A stretch of DNA of 64,000 nt from Cinclus cinclus. Lineage: Eukaryota; Chordata; Aves; Passeriformes; Cinclidae. A program made the position numbers and the translations under genes. The stretch spans positions 17,156,924-17,220,923 of the forward strand of contig NC_085047.1 in the NCBI RefSeq assembly GCF_963662255.1, given 5' to 3'. Positions 36,241 to 50,200 of the stretch are shown here, in pieces. The stretch's first letter is position 1. Every line of letters begins with the position of its first letter. The notes beneath the pieces are model-generated. The model worked only from the letters and a program-made list of their open reading frames with translations. It made no database searches and had not been told where the DNA came from.

Positions 36241-37837
36241 ATAAAGTTTGTCTGAACAATCTCCTGGGAAGTACAAATCTAAACTTTCAATTGCACTAGA
36301 AACCATGCAGATATAATTTTGATGCATAAACACATTTTATTTCTGATTCTCTTGGACTTCTTTGGATACCAAAAATTCACAAAAGAAAAAATGAAATATA
36401 TCATATTTGGTAAGTCTAAAGAAAATCTGGACTTCATCAGCAGGCTCTTTTAAAGGGGCAGTCTGAACTATGGAAGCTTGTCTTGTTTCAATTCCTACCC
36501 TGCATTATTGGGGTAGCACTTAATTTCTCATAGTTGGTTTTTTTTGAACTGTAGAAGTAGTTGGATCAAAAATCTGTACTCAATTTATTTCCAAAACTTG
36601 TAGTCCAAAGTAATCCCATCGCCTCCTGATTGTCATGATAATAATTAGAGATAATGTTGAAATTATTTACTGGATAATAATTTTTTATATAGCTGTAAGC
36701 TAGTTCAAATATCTGTGTTTCAATATTAAGATTTTTCTTTTAAGTTTTGGGGGATAAAGAAGTATGATTAGCATTTTGAAATATAAAAAAAAATAATAAA
36801 CTTTTGGATCAATTTTTTACAAGTCATGAAACAAGCACACAGTAGGCTGCTTCTTTACCAAAAAATTTTCTCTCTTTAAAACACTGCGTAGTGATTTATG
36901 TAGCCTGTATTTGTTTTGTGCTGTCAATACAGTATTTTGGATAATATAATTTAATTTCATCTTCTTAAGATCAGCTTGCTCAGCTATAAAATATTCTGAA
37001 ATCTAAGAAATATGCTGTAAAGGGCTGCAAAATGACCTTTGGTTTTCTGTACTGCAGAAATACTTTGTCTTGGCCAAAGAATGCATGCTTGTGAAAGGGA
37101 CACCTCTTTTTGTTTTATTTTCAGATGTCAGTGATCCTTTTACATTCAGTATTCATATAATATCCTCTACTTGTCTATTTCAAGCTTGTTGTGGTGGCCG
37201 TGTGCTCCTTATCTCTGAGGTGACGGACTGTGAGGTCTGTATTGCTTGATAGGAATTTTCATGCCTTCTAAGCCTCCTGTGTGCCAGAATGAGGAGATTG
37301 CCATTTAGTGCTGGATTTCACACAGTAATAAATGCTAGTAGAAAAAGGACTAAGGCATAAATGACTTGACAAAGCAATTGCATAACTCTTTTTTATAAAG
37401 GAAACCTTCAAATTTGTTCTAGGATTTCTTCTCTAAATTAATTTCTTGAAAGTTTCAGATGAAATGTCCATTAAGTTGTAGTACAAGTGCCCTTGGAAAC
37501 AGTTTGAAATACTTTATGGTGGGCTAGGGAGAGACTCACACAAATGATTGCAGTGCAAATACTGTATTTTGTCTAATGGAGGCTGGAGAGAGGTAGAACT
37601 CTGGCCACTCCCCACTGGTCTCACTGACACGTGAAAAAAAATCCATGACATATGAGCAGCCCACTATTCATAAAATACATAAATATGAGCAACCCAAAAA
37701 AGTGCCTGCACTGAGATGACCAGTTCTCAAGGAACACTGATGTTGCCCAAGGTTTCCAGTTCCTCGCCACTTTTAAGAAAAGTCAAGCCACCCTTTAGCC
37801 AGGTGAAAGATTCCAAACGTGTGTGGCCACCCTGGAT
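36241..37837. other. AT-rich noncoding DNA, nothing recognised
   Basis: No ORF of note, no recognisable repeat beyond short A/T runs. Confidence 0.55.
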
Positions 37838-38160
37838 GTATAGACAGACTGGGGAATCTCTGGAAAGCAGGGCCATGCAAATGGACCTGGTGTTCCTGGT
37901 CCATGGCCAGCTGAACACGAGTCAGGAGTGCCCTGGCAGCCAGGAGGGACATCCATGTCCTGGGGGGCACCAGGACAGCATCACCAGCAGGGCAAGGGAG
38001 GGGATTGTCCTGCTCTGCTCTGCACTGGGGCAGCCTCACCTTGAACATTGTGTGCAGTTTTGGGCACCACAATATAAGAAAGAGATAAAGCTACTGGAGT
38101 GTCCAAAGGAGGGGTATGAAGATAGTGAGGGGTCTAGAGGAGAAACTATATGAGGCATGG
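37838..38160 (+). pseudogene. CR1 ORF2 C-terminal remnant, frameshifted
   Basis: In one frame the peptide contains SRAREGIVLLCSALGQPHLE and CVQFWAPQYKKEIKLLE, which match the C-terminal region of CR1 ORF2 proteins, downstream of the polymerase catalytic core. After LLE the frame leaves the family: near 38,097 the DNA reads CTGGAGTGTCC where CR1 typically has two more bases. A 2-base deletion therefore shifts the frame and gives the unrelated tail ending at the TGA near 38,151. No start codon belongs to this fragment, and it is not a functional gene. Confidence 0.75.
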
Positions 38161-38551
38161 CTGAGGTTGCTTGGCCTGTTCAGCCTAGAGGAGACTGAGA
38201 AAAACTTCATGGGAGTTTTGCAGCTTCCTCATGAGGGGAAACAGAGAGGCAGGCACTGATCTCTTCTCTGTGCTAACCACTGACAGGACCTGGGGGGAAG
38301 GTCTGAAAGTCTGTCAAGGGAGCTTTAGGTTGGATACTAGGAAATGGCTCTTCCCCAGAGGGTGGTTGGACACTGGAACAGGTTCCCCAGGGCAGTGGTC
38401 ACAGCACCAGCCTGGCTGAGCTCAGGAAGCATTTGGACAATGCTCTCAGGCACAGGGTGTGACTCTTGGGGTGTCCTGTGCAGGGCCAGGAGTTGGACTT
38501 CAAAAATATTTGTGGGTCCCTCCAAAATCAGGATATTCCATGATTCTATGA
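37838..38551 (+). mobile_element. CR1 LINE, 5'-truncated copy with ORF2 C-terminus and 3' UTR
   Basis: About 700 bases cover the last part of CR1 ORF2 and the 3' untranslated region. Diagnostic blocks include GTGTGCAGTTTTGGGCACCA, GGTCTAGAGGAGAAACTATA, AGAGGGTGGTTGGACACTGG and GGCAGTGGTCACAGCACCAG. It ends in CAGGATATTCCATGATTCTA near 38,550, the expected CR1 end. It shares wording with the 19.4-kb fragment and keeps a better 3' tail, so it appears younger than the 22.0-kb copy. The 5' boundary is approximate; similarity fades near 37,840. CR1 insertions usually lack target duplications, and none is visible. Confidence 0.9.
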
Positions 38552-40748
38552 CATTTTAAAGGTGTTGTAGCTTTTCATCATAGTGTTTCTCCTTAGTAAT
38601 GATCTTGAGGGATGTTAGAGTATTTTCTATTCAATTTAGCCACATACACTAAGAAACGGGGAAAGAACTCTTTGAAGTGGGCTTTTAGCATATTTTTTAA
38701 AGAGAGGTGTAATTTCTATCAGCTGGAGAAAAGAGTTTCATTTCATTACTTAAAGCATTAGGGAGGTATTGGATAGGAAGTGATATAGGAAAAATCTGTA
38801 AATAACTTTCTCAAGAGCAGTAATAATTCTAGATAATATAACAAATGGAAAGTATATCTTCTCAAGCATGTGATTGTTACATAGTTTTGAGTCCTCTTAA
38901 GGGTTAGCTCATCTGACTTTTAATTAAATGCAGAACAGGCTAGCAACACAGTCAAAGTTAAAAAAATAAAAATGTTTACATGATAAAATTAATATATTAT
39001 TTTAAGGATGGACTCATCTAGTATGTGGTTTTATGGTAGATGCTGCAGCTGTGGGCTCTTGAATGATTTTGATAATAGTTTGGTCTTGGATTGCTTAACG
39101 TTAGAAAAGCTTGCAAACACTAGACAAACCTGGTGGAGCAATAAGTAAATAAAACAAAACCAGAGTGGGACCCATGCACAGGAACTGCTGTGGGACATCA
39201 CTCTGAATCAGGCTTTGGTTTTCAGACAATTGGAAGTGGCACCACCCAGACCTGGAACAGTTGGCATAGGCTTCTGAAAGGACTAGCTCCCTGTTTTGTG
39301 CCACTTCTGAAAGTAAAGGGCTACTCTGTTTTATGTAACCTTGTGAATATCAAGAAGTCACTTGTGTTAGCTGTACAGGTATGACAACATCAGGAGCCCA
39401 AAGGGAAAAAACACCCAAAACACAACCAAAGCTGAAGTGCATTAAAAAAGAATAAAAGCATGGTATGCCTTCCAATGAGGCTAAGAGGTATTATTTGAAG
39501 GGCTTGAAAGATGAACTTATTTTAATCTAAGTATTTTTTGGGGGAAGAGTCTTTTGAATGAAGACTGTTTTTTAATACATCAGTAAGAGATGAATTCTGT
39601 CATTGAAAGGTGAACATAGACATACTGAGTGTAGAAATGAGGAATGTATTTAATGGTGTGAGCAGCAAACCATAGAAATGTCTTAGCCATGGATATGCTC
39701 ACTTTAACCTCGTTTGACCTTTGAAAAATTGTTCATCTCAAACATTTCTTTGAGCTGCAGGTTTGACTTACAGACTTCAGGCAGAAATATTCAAGTTACT
39801 TAGCTTGTCCCAAAGAGGTCAGGCCCAGAGTTTTACAAGGTTATAGCTTTCAGAGTATAGGAATCTGTGCTACAATACACGCTTAGGTTGCTTGACCCAG
39901 ATCACAGCTTGTACGCATCCCAATTATTCTTCTGTACTCATCATTCAGGCAAGAAAAGTTGACTTTGGCTGTTTCTCATCTGTGCAAATGTTTAGTTTTT
40001 TTCCAGTAAAGTGTTCAAGGCTTTTGAGGTTTTTATGTTTCATAGGGTTGTAAAAGATGTCAAGTTATTCAAATGCAAGTGCTGAAAGAAGTCTGGCAAT
40101 TAGTGATATTATGCAATAAAATATGAAATAATAAATGAATCTGTTAGATATTTGTTTAGACATGTTTATGTAAAGCAAAATTATATCATTACTAAATATA
40201 CTTCATGTCACCATGTTTAAATAACTTTACAGAACAATCAGTGAGGAATCTAGCATGTTGATCACAGAAGTTCATATTGTTATGCTTCCTTGATGTATTG
40301 CATGAATAAATATGGTAGCTTACGGAATGCCCATAAAAAATATTACTGATACAAGATAAAACCACAATTAAACCAGTAAAGTCTGCTTATGGCTTCTCAT
40401 ATAGTACTTTGTCTGCAACATTGCTAATCCATGGCAATCTGTTATGTCCATACATATCCCAAGGCTTTCACACCCACCAGCTTACATTTTCCATTAAAAT
40501 CAATGTAGAAGCTTGAATATTCTAGCTGCATCCAGTTTAATTTTCCTCCTGTAATTAAGTCTAAAAGGGATATAAAGGATTGATTCTTACTCTGCAACTT
40601 GGAGTTAACTGTTAAAATTATATGGAATAACTGATAAACTTATGAAAAATAGGTATGCAGGCAATTTAAATAGTTTTTTTTCTTCTCTTTAGAGGACTTT
40701 TTTAAATCAGGCTACATTTCTATTTGCATGTGGAGAAATTCCATATTA

Positions 40749-40770
40749 ATATTATTATTAATAATAATAT
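40749..40770 (+). repeat. 22-base perfect AT palindrome
   Basis: The sequence is its own reverse complement, made of ATT units to the left and AAT units to the right of the centre at 40,759/40,760. Such AT-rich palindromes can form cruciforms and are often unstable. Confidence 0.9.
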
Positions 40771-43124
40771 CAATAATCCTTCTAGTGTAATTTGTGCTTT
40801 TATACTGATCCAACAATATGCATGTCCATGAGTTTGACTAAAAACTGTTGAACATTTTTCAGCATAGGCAAGAATGCTTGTACGTCTTGTGGTGAACTGA
40901 AGTACTGAACTGTCCTCAGTCCTCAGCTGAAAGATACAGTGGGAGACAGTCAAAAATATTAGTCCTGGAAGACATGGGATCTTTGGTACAGACTGTACAT
41001 GTGTATTTCTTAACTCAGGTGAAATCTTGGCAGCTGCATTTCTTAGAATATGTGATATAGAGAAGCCCTTCACTAGAATCTGTAATCATAAAAATTAGAG
41101 TTTGTATCCCTCTTGCAGCCTTAAAGGCATCGTAAGGTGAAACACTGATCACTACAGAACACTCCCCAGGAGATCTGGACAGAAGGATTTTGAAGAATGA
41201 GAAAGAAAAGAGACTAAAAATCCCAAACCCATAAGTATACCAAATCAGACTTAAAATACCTATTTCTTCAAGTTTCTCAAATTTTGCTCTATTTCTTTGT
41301 TTGGTACAATATAAACTTTAGAGCAGTCACATAGTTAAACTCCTCTCACATATACTTTAATTCTTGACAAGTGTTTTCTGAGGACATTTCTTTATTGCAA
41401 AACTCAGCATGGTTTCTCACTGAAACCAACTTCATCTGAACAACAAAACAGCTTGATAAAGAAAAGATTGAGCTTTATGACTGGTGATTAATACCATTAA
41501 TCCTGGTTCAGTGAAGATTTCTGATGAACAAGTTCGATTCATTAGGTCAACTATAGTTTGATCTAAATTATGCATATATTATGCAACTGTCATTATAAAA
41601 TTGTTCTGAAGAAAGTTGAAGACTTCAGTGGTAAGAATTTGAATCTTAATGGAAAACTCTTAGTAGGGAAGTTTACATGTCTAATAAGAAGCTTAGAGAG
41701 GGCTTTCTATAGCATAGTACATTTTTGTCAGAATTGAGTGTGCTCATTAGAACTTCTGAAACATTGCCTTAATATGCTGATAATTATTAGTGAATAATGG
41801 AAATGCACAAGTGAAAAAATGTAAATGGAATCCTATGGAGTTTTTGTAGCCTAAAATTGATTTACCCCCTTGCTAATGTAGGTTATAGTAACACTCTGCA
41901 ACCTCACCTTTAAAGGGTGGGATTTTTGGTGGGCTGGGAATGCAAGGTGCTGAAAGAGATTCGTCTGTCTTGTAACACCATTACCCACTGCTTAATGCAC
42001 TGGGTTGTAGCCAGCTAATGAAAAAGAGGTGTGATGAGCCCTGGGAGAGGCAGAAGAACAGAGCACAATTTTATAAGCATGTGCAGCTAAAGAAACTGTG
42101 ATTAAAAGCAAAAGCACAGATTTTAAATTCACTGAAAATTTCTTGAGAGCTGTCAAATTATTGTTGATCTATGTAGTCAATTGCTGTGGAAATTAGCATG
42201 TTTCTTTTCTCTTCAGTCTAATTTTGCCTATCTCTTGTGTAAGTAGAAGAGAAAAGCTGAATCTTAATCTAAGAACATACTGCAAGTTAAAATAATTAAG
42301 CCAAATAACTTGTTTTAAAAGTGACTGCTAAATATTCATAAGTGCTGAAACAAAATTTTAAAAATTTAATTTTTTACTTTATCCTAAATCTTCTAAATGT
42401 CCTAAATAATCTTTGATATTGTGATTGGAGCTCTTCAGAACATTTTCCTGTTTAGCTGGTAATCACCTAAAGGCAGAAACTGTTAGCTGCTACCAGCCTT
42501 AAAGAAAAAAATATTAACCAGCAAATTGACAATTAACTACTTGGCTAATCAATGGTATTTTCACCAGGAATGCCAATAGCAACTGTCTACCATATGTAAA
42601 ACACAGAAAAGATTAATGGCGTTGAAAGTGCATCATGATTTTTTTAAAAGTTTATAGGAGTTAGAAACGTCAGGTTTTGCTGAGGAAGGAAGTTCTACTC
42701 GTGTCTTTTGGGGGGAAGCGATTATTATTTTGGGGGTGGAAACAGCTTTTGTTAGCTTACAATATGCAAACATGGGCATGAAAAATTTTTTTGGCTATTA
42801 CTCAGAGAAGGTACAGAACTAGTACAGAACTCTGGGTTTCAGCACATGTATGCCTTTGTTCTGTGGCTTACAAGACACCCATCTTTTATCAGTTCAATAT
42901 TAGTTTATATAAAACATTAAGCTATCTGGAATACATGTATGATATCACCAAATATCAGAATAGTAATTACTATGTGTCTCTGGAGAAATTCTCATTATTC
43001 TTGCTCATGTTCAACCCAGGAAGAAATTGGCTAAACTTCATTGTTTTGTTTTTTTTTTTCTCAGACTACCTAAAAAATGTCAAAGTGTTAGATTGTTTCA
43101 GACGGTTTATAAGTGTGTGCTATA

Positions 43125-43613
43125 TTACCAGAGTGACAACTGACATTTGGCCAGTAAAACTGAAACTTTCTTAAGAAAGAAACTTGGAAAAGGTTTGTTT
43201 TGAAGATGCTTAGTAAAATACTCGGACTTTTCAGACCATTCAGGATAACATAGTATACCAACAGCTGCACAGGTAATATGCAGTGCAAATACTGCTGTCT
43301 CTTTACAGGAACACTTTACTTCAATGGCCATAATATTTGGGAACAGAGAGTTACAAGATGGATGGCATAAGATCTGTTGCATTTTGAGGATGAAGGAAGC
43401 TCCACGAAAACCCTGTAGGGCAGCACTGCAAGCAAAGGATCTGTGGGATGGGCTGGAGGTTGTGGTTGTGTGGATGCAGGCAGACGTAGGCACCAGCATC
43501 CTTGTAGGGTGTCTGCATCCCAAAACTCTGTTCTCTACCAGGATCCAAAATCCAGGACTGCTTCCATGTGGAAAATAAAGTACTATTCTTTGAAAAGCCT
43601 TTCTGTAAGGCAA
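43125..43613 (-). other. Longest ORF of the window (162 codons), probably spurious
   Basis: The predicted peptide has no recognisable domain, signal peptide or catalytic motif. It is rich in Cys, Ser and His in an irregular way, and ORFs on the opposite strand cover the same segment. Splice or poly-A support was not seen. It is listed only because its length stands out in this window. Confidence 0.1.
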
Positions 43614-46600
43614 AATGAAGTAATGGAGCTTTCAAATTTGAAAGATAGCAATGAGGGGTGGTGCAAAAGTATAGAATTCCTACACTTTTCTATCCTGCTA
43701 ATTAATTCTAGCTGTTAAAGCACAGGGACCATTATGAAAAATATATGTCTTGTCAAATTCCAGCTCCTTTTTCACTACACAATTTATGAAGCAAATGGTT
43801 TCCTGAATTTAGTATGCTGTCAGATTTTCTTCTCATGTTCATCAATAGTTTTTCCTAGATGCAAATTCCAGTGACAGGATGATACTTACACTAATTGAGA
43901 CAATTGAAAGTTCTGGGTTTTGTGGGGGGAAAGGAGTATTTTTTCTGTTGGTGGGAAATTGGCTCTTGAGCTTCTGATTAAAACCTAGAAAGGAGTTGTA
44001 GGATTTTAACTTTTGTTTCCCTCTAGGTAGGAATATAAAATATTGAAAGAGAGCAATCTGAAAACACAAGTGATAAATATTCTGGAATTCCAACAGGAAG
44101 CAAGTATCCACAGTTTTAGCATAGTTGTATCAGAGGCATCTGTCTTCACCTTTGAAGTTGACAGTAATTTTTGCATTAAAGCAAGAATTGCATTGCAAAA
44201 TCTTTTCAGACTCAGACCTACCAAATACATTTAATATCTTACCTTTGTACTTTTTCTCCTTAATTTCAATGTGGACAGGGTTGAATCACTTCAGCTGGCA
44301 GATGTGGCAGTACCATAGGGCTTTAGACAGGGAATAAAGTAGTAAAAGGGTCTCAGCTCACTACCAGTTTTTATCACTGTGATACAGAACAAAATGTCAT
44401 CAGTTTCAACTATGTTTGCACTCAGTCTGATATTGCTACCCACAAGGCATCTGCTGCAAGATTTAATTTTGTCACACTGGTAAGTGTTTTTACCAGGGGA
44501 AATAGTTGAATGTGTGCAGTTAATGATAGGACACGTCTGCTGTTGTGCTGTCAAAAGCATCCATCTAGATGTAAATATTTTACATGAGCTTAAAAAGACA
44601 AAGGCTAACATGATTTCTGGTGTTTATACACACATCAGTGCTGAAAAGGGTAAAACATCAGTCACATTTCTCTAGAATATGCTAGGGATATTAAAATCCG
44701 TAATAGCTTGCTACTCAGATTGCAAGCACATTTCTCCTGGCCTCTCTTAATAAGAAAGATGCAATCTCTGCAGGGGGAAAGAGATAAAAGACCAGAGAGA
44801 GTAGAAGATACCGCACTCACCTGCTGGAGATTCAGAGTTGCTCTTTATTTTTTGTTATGTGCTGTAATGGATCCTGTTCATCAGACTAAAAAATTAATGG
44901 GTGTGTGGTGCATACAAGGAAATAGATACCAACCAAATAAAAAAGACTTTGGATTGGAGAATCATAAAAAGGTAACACTATTTGAATAAAGGAACAGCCA
45001 AACAGGCTAGCCTGTGATCCAAAGTGACCCTTTGCTGTTTAAGATGTGCAGATCAGAACACTTTGTGCTGTTTTTTAACTGTGCATGGTCTTTGTCTTCG
45101 GCACTTCTATTTTTTTGTGTACTTCTAAAGCTTGAAAACTGAAATCATGGAAATAACTGGAATATGGGGCTTTTCTTCTTAGACTTTCAATTTTCTTTCT
45201 ATTTATGTAAAATAATAATTTTTCCCCTTGCCAGTTAATTTATATCTCAAAAAAAAAAAATGAAACTTTGAAAAAAAAAAGTGAATTTTATGTTTTTGGA
45301 GTTATTTGTCACTGATAACTTCTTGTCATCTTGTAAGGGCATATGGGCTGTTAAAATTTGAGTTCCAAGGTCATGTGCCTGGATCAACTGCCAGGACTAT
45401 TTTTAAGCAAGCCCTGTGTCAGCAGGCTAAAGGGAGATGTGCACCATGCACTGCAGCAGACTTTGGGTGCACAACAGCTGTGTTGGCAGTGATGAAATCT
45501 TTCAGAACATCTCTGTGTGTTGCAAAGGAACATATTCTGGAAGGCATGTTGAGTAGGAGGTTCCAGTGTCCCTTCCTCCCTCTCAGATGAACCAATGCAT
45601 CTCATACTTGGCTATTAGCACTGCAATTTTCTCCTGCTGAATGTTCCTAAGACAATTTGCTTTCACAGTAATCCAGCACTTTCAAGATGCATTTATTCCT
45701 TTTGATGAGTTGTTTTTCATTCTAAAACAACTACTTTATCTTGAAATAGTAAGTGTTAAGGAAAGTTTAAAAACATAAATCTAAAGTCAAGAAAGCTAGA
45801 AGCTTGAGAAATGTGCAAATTCATGTTTTTGGTTTCAAGTGTGCCCACTGTTAAAGAGAGAGAAAATGGAATTCTCTCACCTATTTTATATACTGGTTTA
45901 GATTTGATACAAAGCAATTTTTTTAAAATGAAACTGAAATTCACAGCCAAATTGAAGGCAGCTTCCTTCCTTCTTCCCAGTGAAATGTACTGATTAATAT
46001 TAAATGACAGCTTTGTAATACCTGTAATCACCAGGCTTCCTAAGACCAATCACTTAGTATGGTGCTCTGCATTGTTTTAAGGTCTTAGTTGGTATAAAAT
46101 ATGACTTTTGTTTTCCTTTTCTGTTAGTTGGAAAGGTGTGTACTGTCTCATAGGAACAGCACTGGGGGCCCTTAAAAGGGTACATGTATTCATGGCATCT
46201 GCCTTGTTTCAGTATTTTTTATTATTATTTTTTTATCTTTGCGAAGATCTTCAGCACATGCCTTTCATTTCTGAATACAAAAATGTCTGTTCTTGGCTCT
46301 TTTCCTTGACTAGTCTACTTTCATTCTAACATAATTTTGTGTGTTCCAAGGACATTACATTGGCAACTTCTATTCTAAACCCCGTGAATTTTTTTCCTCC
46401 CCTGTTGTTAGATAGTAAAAGGTTTTACATTTCTTATTAATTTCACACATTCCTGGTAAGGAAGAATGGTTGTCATTGTTCTAAACATGAAGCTGTATTT
46501 TTTATTTATTTGGCCTTTTCACTCAGGGCTTGGATGAATTAGTGTTTGTACAAGTGACATGACAGGAAAGATCATTATTTCTATTGCTGCCCTCTGGGGA

Positions 46601-47229
46601 ATTCACTAAATTGGATGTGAAGATTGTGATATTTTCAAGCTCAGGTATGCTGCTCTCTTATGGCCGTTGCTTCTCCTCTCTCTTCCTCAATTTTCAGTTT
46701 TTTTCTGTCATGAATGTCTTTCTGTCCTCTATAAGTTCTGCCAGAAAATCCATATTAGCAGTAATATTATGTTTCACTGCATCCAAATATGTAGTGAATT
46801 TTCTCACAGAGCCGAGGCTGCTGTTCACAGCTCTGAAAGTTGAAGTTTTTCCTAGTTTTAGTAGGGTACAGACTTCTTAGCATTAAAACTTTATGTTTGA
46901 ATCGCATACTGGTTATGGAGTAACATTTCATCAGGTGACACGAGTTTTCCAGTAGTTGAAGGGCAAAGGTTCAAACACAACCAGATGATAGTGGCTTTTG
47001 GGGTTGGTTTGTTTGAGTTTTTTATCTGTATTTTTGGTGGGTTTTTAAGCAGTAGTTTCCTTTCGTCGTGGCCTTCACTAAAATGTGTTGCAGTAATCTC
47101 TGCTTCATAACACTTTAAACAAGTCCAACCTTCTGTCTTGGCTACGGTTTTCTTCTTGTCTATGCCATGTGGAAACATAAAGTCTAATAGGCCTGTTACA
47201 AAACTGGCTTCAATATCAGTTTTCCCTTT

Positions 47230-47247
47230 AATTTTTTTTTTTTTTTT
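47230..47247 (+). repeat. Poly-T tract
   Basis: A run of about 17 T residues. On the - strand this would be poly-A, but no retrocopy was recognised next to it. Confidence 0.8.
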
Positions 47248-50200
47248 AATGCCACTATAATCTCCGGGTTCTTCTGCTTCGTTCTTTATTTTGTAAATGT
47301 GTTAAACTTATTTTTTACTGGGAAATACAGGCTTAAAAATAAGCTAGCTTGGGTAGAATTCCCATATTTAAATATATGCTGTCTGAGGAGCATGGAAATG
47401 TTACTACTAACTTTCATGACAACATATTCACAGGCATGGACAGCAAATAATCATGAGCTACTCTTGTGTTAACAGTAATCCAAAAACACTCTATTGCCTT
47501 TGAATCTTGATGGTGGAGATGCACTGTGTGATCCTTGGCTCTTCTATGTGGTCTTGGCAAACCTATTAAATACTTTGCTTTAAATAAAACCTATATTTGA
47601 ATTTAAATAGATCACAGATACATGGAAATATTTTAAAATGTTGCCAACCTTATGTATGAGATATGTTTTCTTTAGCAATGGTTTGTACTGGGATCATGAC
47701 ATTAAAGTGCACCTTGTAGCTATGCTCTTAGATGCATAAATCAAATTGATGAAATACTTACACAAAAACAAAAGAAAAAATATCAAAGCATAACTAAATT
47801 AAAAATGTTCTAGCAACTCCAAGCCCCACCTTCTGGCCTCTCTGACATATTACCACAAATTATTGTGAAATTAATCATAAATTAACATCCCCATCACTGG
47901 CCATCATTATCTCAATCTCTGTAGCAATTCTTAAGCTGAGCTTTACACTTACAAATTCAAACTGGGTTTTAAGATTTTCTTAAGCAATGTTGTATTCCTA
48001 CCTTACCTTAGACAGATGGGTTCAATCTGAAAGAATGATTGTATCTTCTTGCTTTGTGTTTGCTCTACTAAAGCATTGCTCTATCAATATTAGCATGTGC
48101 CACTTATAATAGGCTGTAATATTGTTGTGATTGCAATAATGATGCTTGTAAAACAAGCCACAGCTCCTGGATATATTAACATTTTTATATGGACTTTTCT
48201 GTTTAGCTGTGTCATCCTTACTTTAAGACCCCACGAAGGAGGTATTAAATTTCAAGGCAGAACTTGCTTGCCATTTCTTGCCATGATGCAGTCTCATCTG
48301 TCTATCTACACTTAATCCTAAAGATACTTATGGAAGATCTAAAGTTATTCTTTCTGAAGGTAGAATGCTGAATATTGTTCTGTCCAATATCAGTGAATTG
48401 TTGCTTTGAGAATGAATTGAGAAGCTTTTAAAGTACTGGCCATGACATTACTTTAATGACCAGAATTACAGGTAACTGAGCTTCTTGCAAAGCTAGCTCA
48501 AGCTTCTCCTTTTACTTTCTAGGGCATTGAAAGATTCTAATACTTTACTGCCTCACTGGTAGTATCTCATGATAGTTAAAACTTCCTCATGGCAATTTCT
48601 GGTGATAGGTTCTTGATCCTAATATTACCTTGAAATAATTGTGTTTTGGTACCCTGGGCATCTTTTAAGAAATGAAGCCCCAGCAGAGAAAACTTTCTAA
48701 GCGTGTTTCATGTCAAGTTTTTAACATTTGTTATATCCACAATATAATCTGCCTACATTTTGGCTAAAACACCCCTAGCTTTATCTAAAAGCCCCTGCCA
48801 GGACAAACTCCAGCACAGTGAGGGAGAGCCAGTAGCTCCTGGCTGAGATGCACCTTCTGAACTGCCCCAGTGAAGTTGCCACTGGGCAGCTGTAATTTCA
48901 GTAGAGATGAGGGGCCCAGATACTTGACTCATCCTGTAATTGGTGCCTGGAGGTGGCAGGAGATAAATTAAACTGCAGGAAACACTGCTATCTGCTGTCA
49001 ATTTTTTTTTTTTTCTGGTTGCAATTGGAAGAACTTCTCTGAAGATGTTTACTTTGCTGTTGAGAATTTTTTACTCTTCGTTGCACTAGCAGGGCTCCAG
49101 GGCTGGCCTGGAGCAGTGTTGTTGGCTGCATGTCTTCTCTTTTGAATGATGGTACAAAGCCATCCTCATGGAGTAAATGCCATATTCATTCCTACAAGCT
49201 GACCTTGGCCCATTGACATAGAAGGAGATCATCTAGAATGAAAAAAAATGTTTTTTCTCTTTTTTAGAGTCTTGTTGCACCAGCTGTGGTTTATGTTATG
49301 TGTAAGAATGCAGGTAGAATTTCCTTTGGTAAGGTCTTGCGAACAGCACACCCAGGCATTTATTCTCGACTCCTGAAAAGATTTTGCTGTGCTTTATCTG
49401 CAGTTCCCTTAATAGCAGACACAGGATTTCCACGGCAGGCATTTGATGCTGCTTGCTGTCCACTATGGATGGGGTGTGTGACACCACCTGCAATCTGTAC
49501 CCCTCTTGGAGGTGGGGTCCAACACCCAAACTAGGCCAAACACAGTGTTCTTTGTAGTCTTGTTGATTCATAATGATGCTACAGACAAATGCTTGAGATG
49601 TTCTCTCTAATATACTATTACATAATAAAAAAAATACAAATATGATTGTTTGTAAGGTCATCTAAAAAGGATGTTTTATTAGTCTGGATGGGATAAAAGC
49701 AGATTGAGTTTGGCAACAAGTCTAGCGCTCTGTAGTTTGAAGTAGCATCTTTCAGTCTGACATTAACAGTATGGCTGGAAACAGAAAATAGATTAATTGA
49801 GAGTTTAGGATTTAGGTTAAGTACTATGCTGGATAACTTAAAGTTATAATTGATTCACACTGTAATTGTCCATGGAGATAAAGTATTTTTAAATAGACAC
49901 ATATGCAGTGCTAGCTCTTGGAAATAAAAATCTCTCAAATCTAACTCTGGCAGTTGGTATAAAATACTTTTGTGATACTTTGTCCTCTCCGTTGATGAGA
50001 ATCTGAAATTGTATGGTTGTGTGATGAGCCTCTGTTTGAATCTTAGAACAGGATCCCTCTGTAGATCTCCCCAAACTTCACCCATTTGAAATAGAAGCTG
50101 AATAACTCGCTGTGTTTTTTTAAATGTTCCTTTTCAAAAGATGTATTGTTTGTTATTGTGAATAAATTGTGCTACAAAAAAAGGAAATCATATTATTGTT

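Noticed and set aside
42791..43174. + strand ORF of 127 codons
   Set aside because: It is hydrophobic and Phe/Tyr-rich in the way AT-rich random DNA is, and overlaps ORFs on the opposite strand.
48750..49001. Moderately GC-rich segment that might be an old transposon
   Set aside because: No diagnostic CR1, MIR or LTR words were found, and the ends are undefined.
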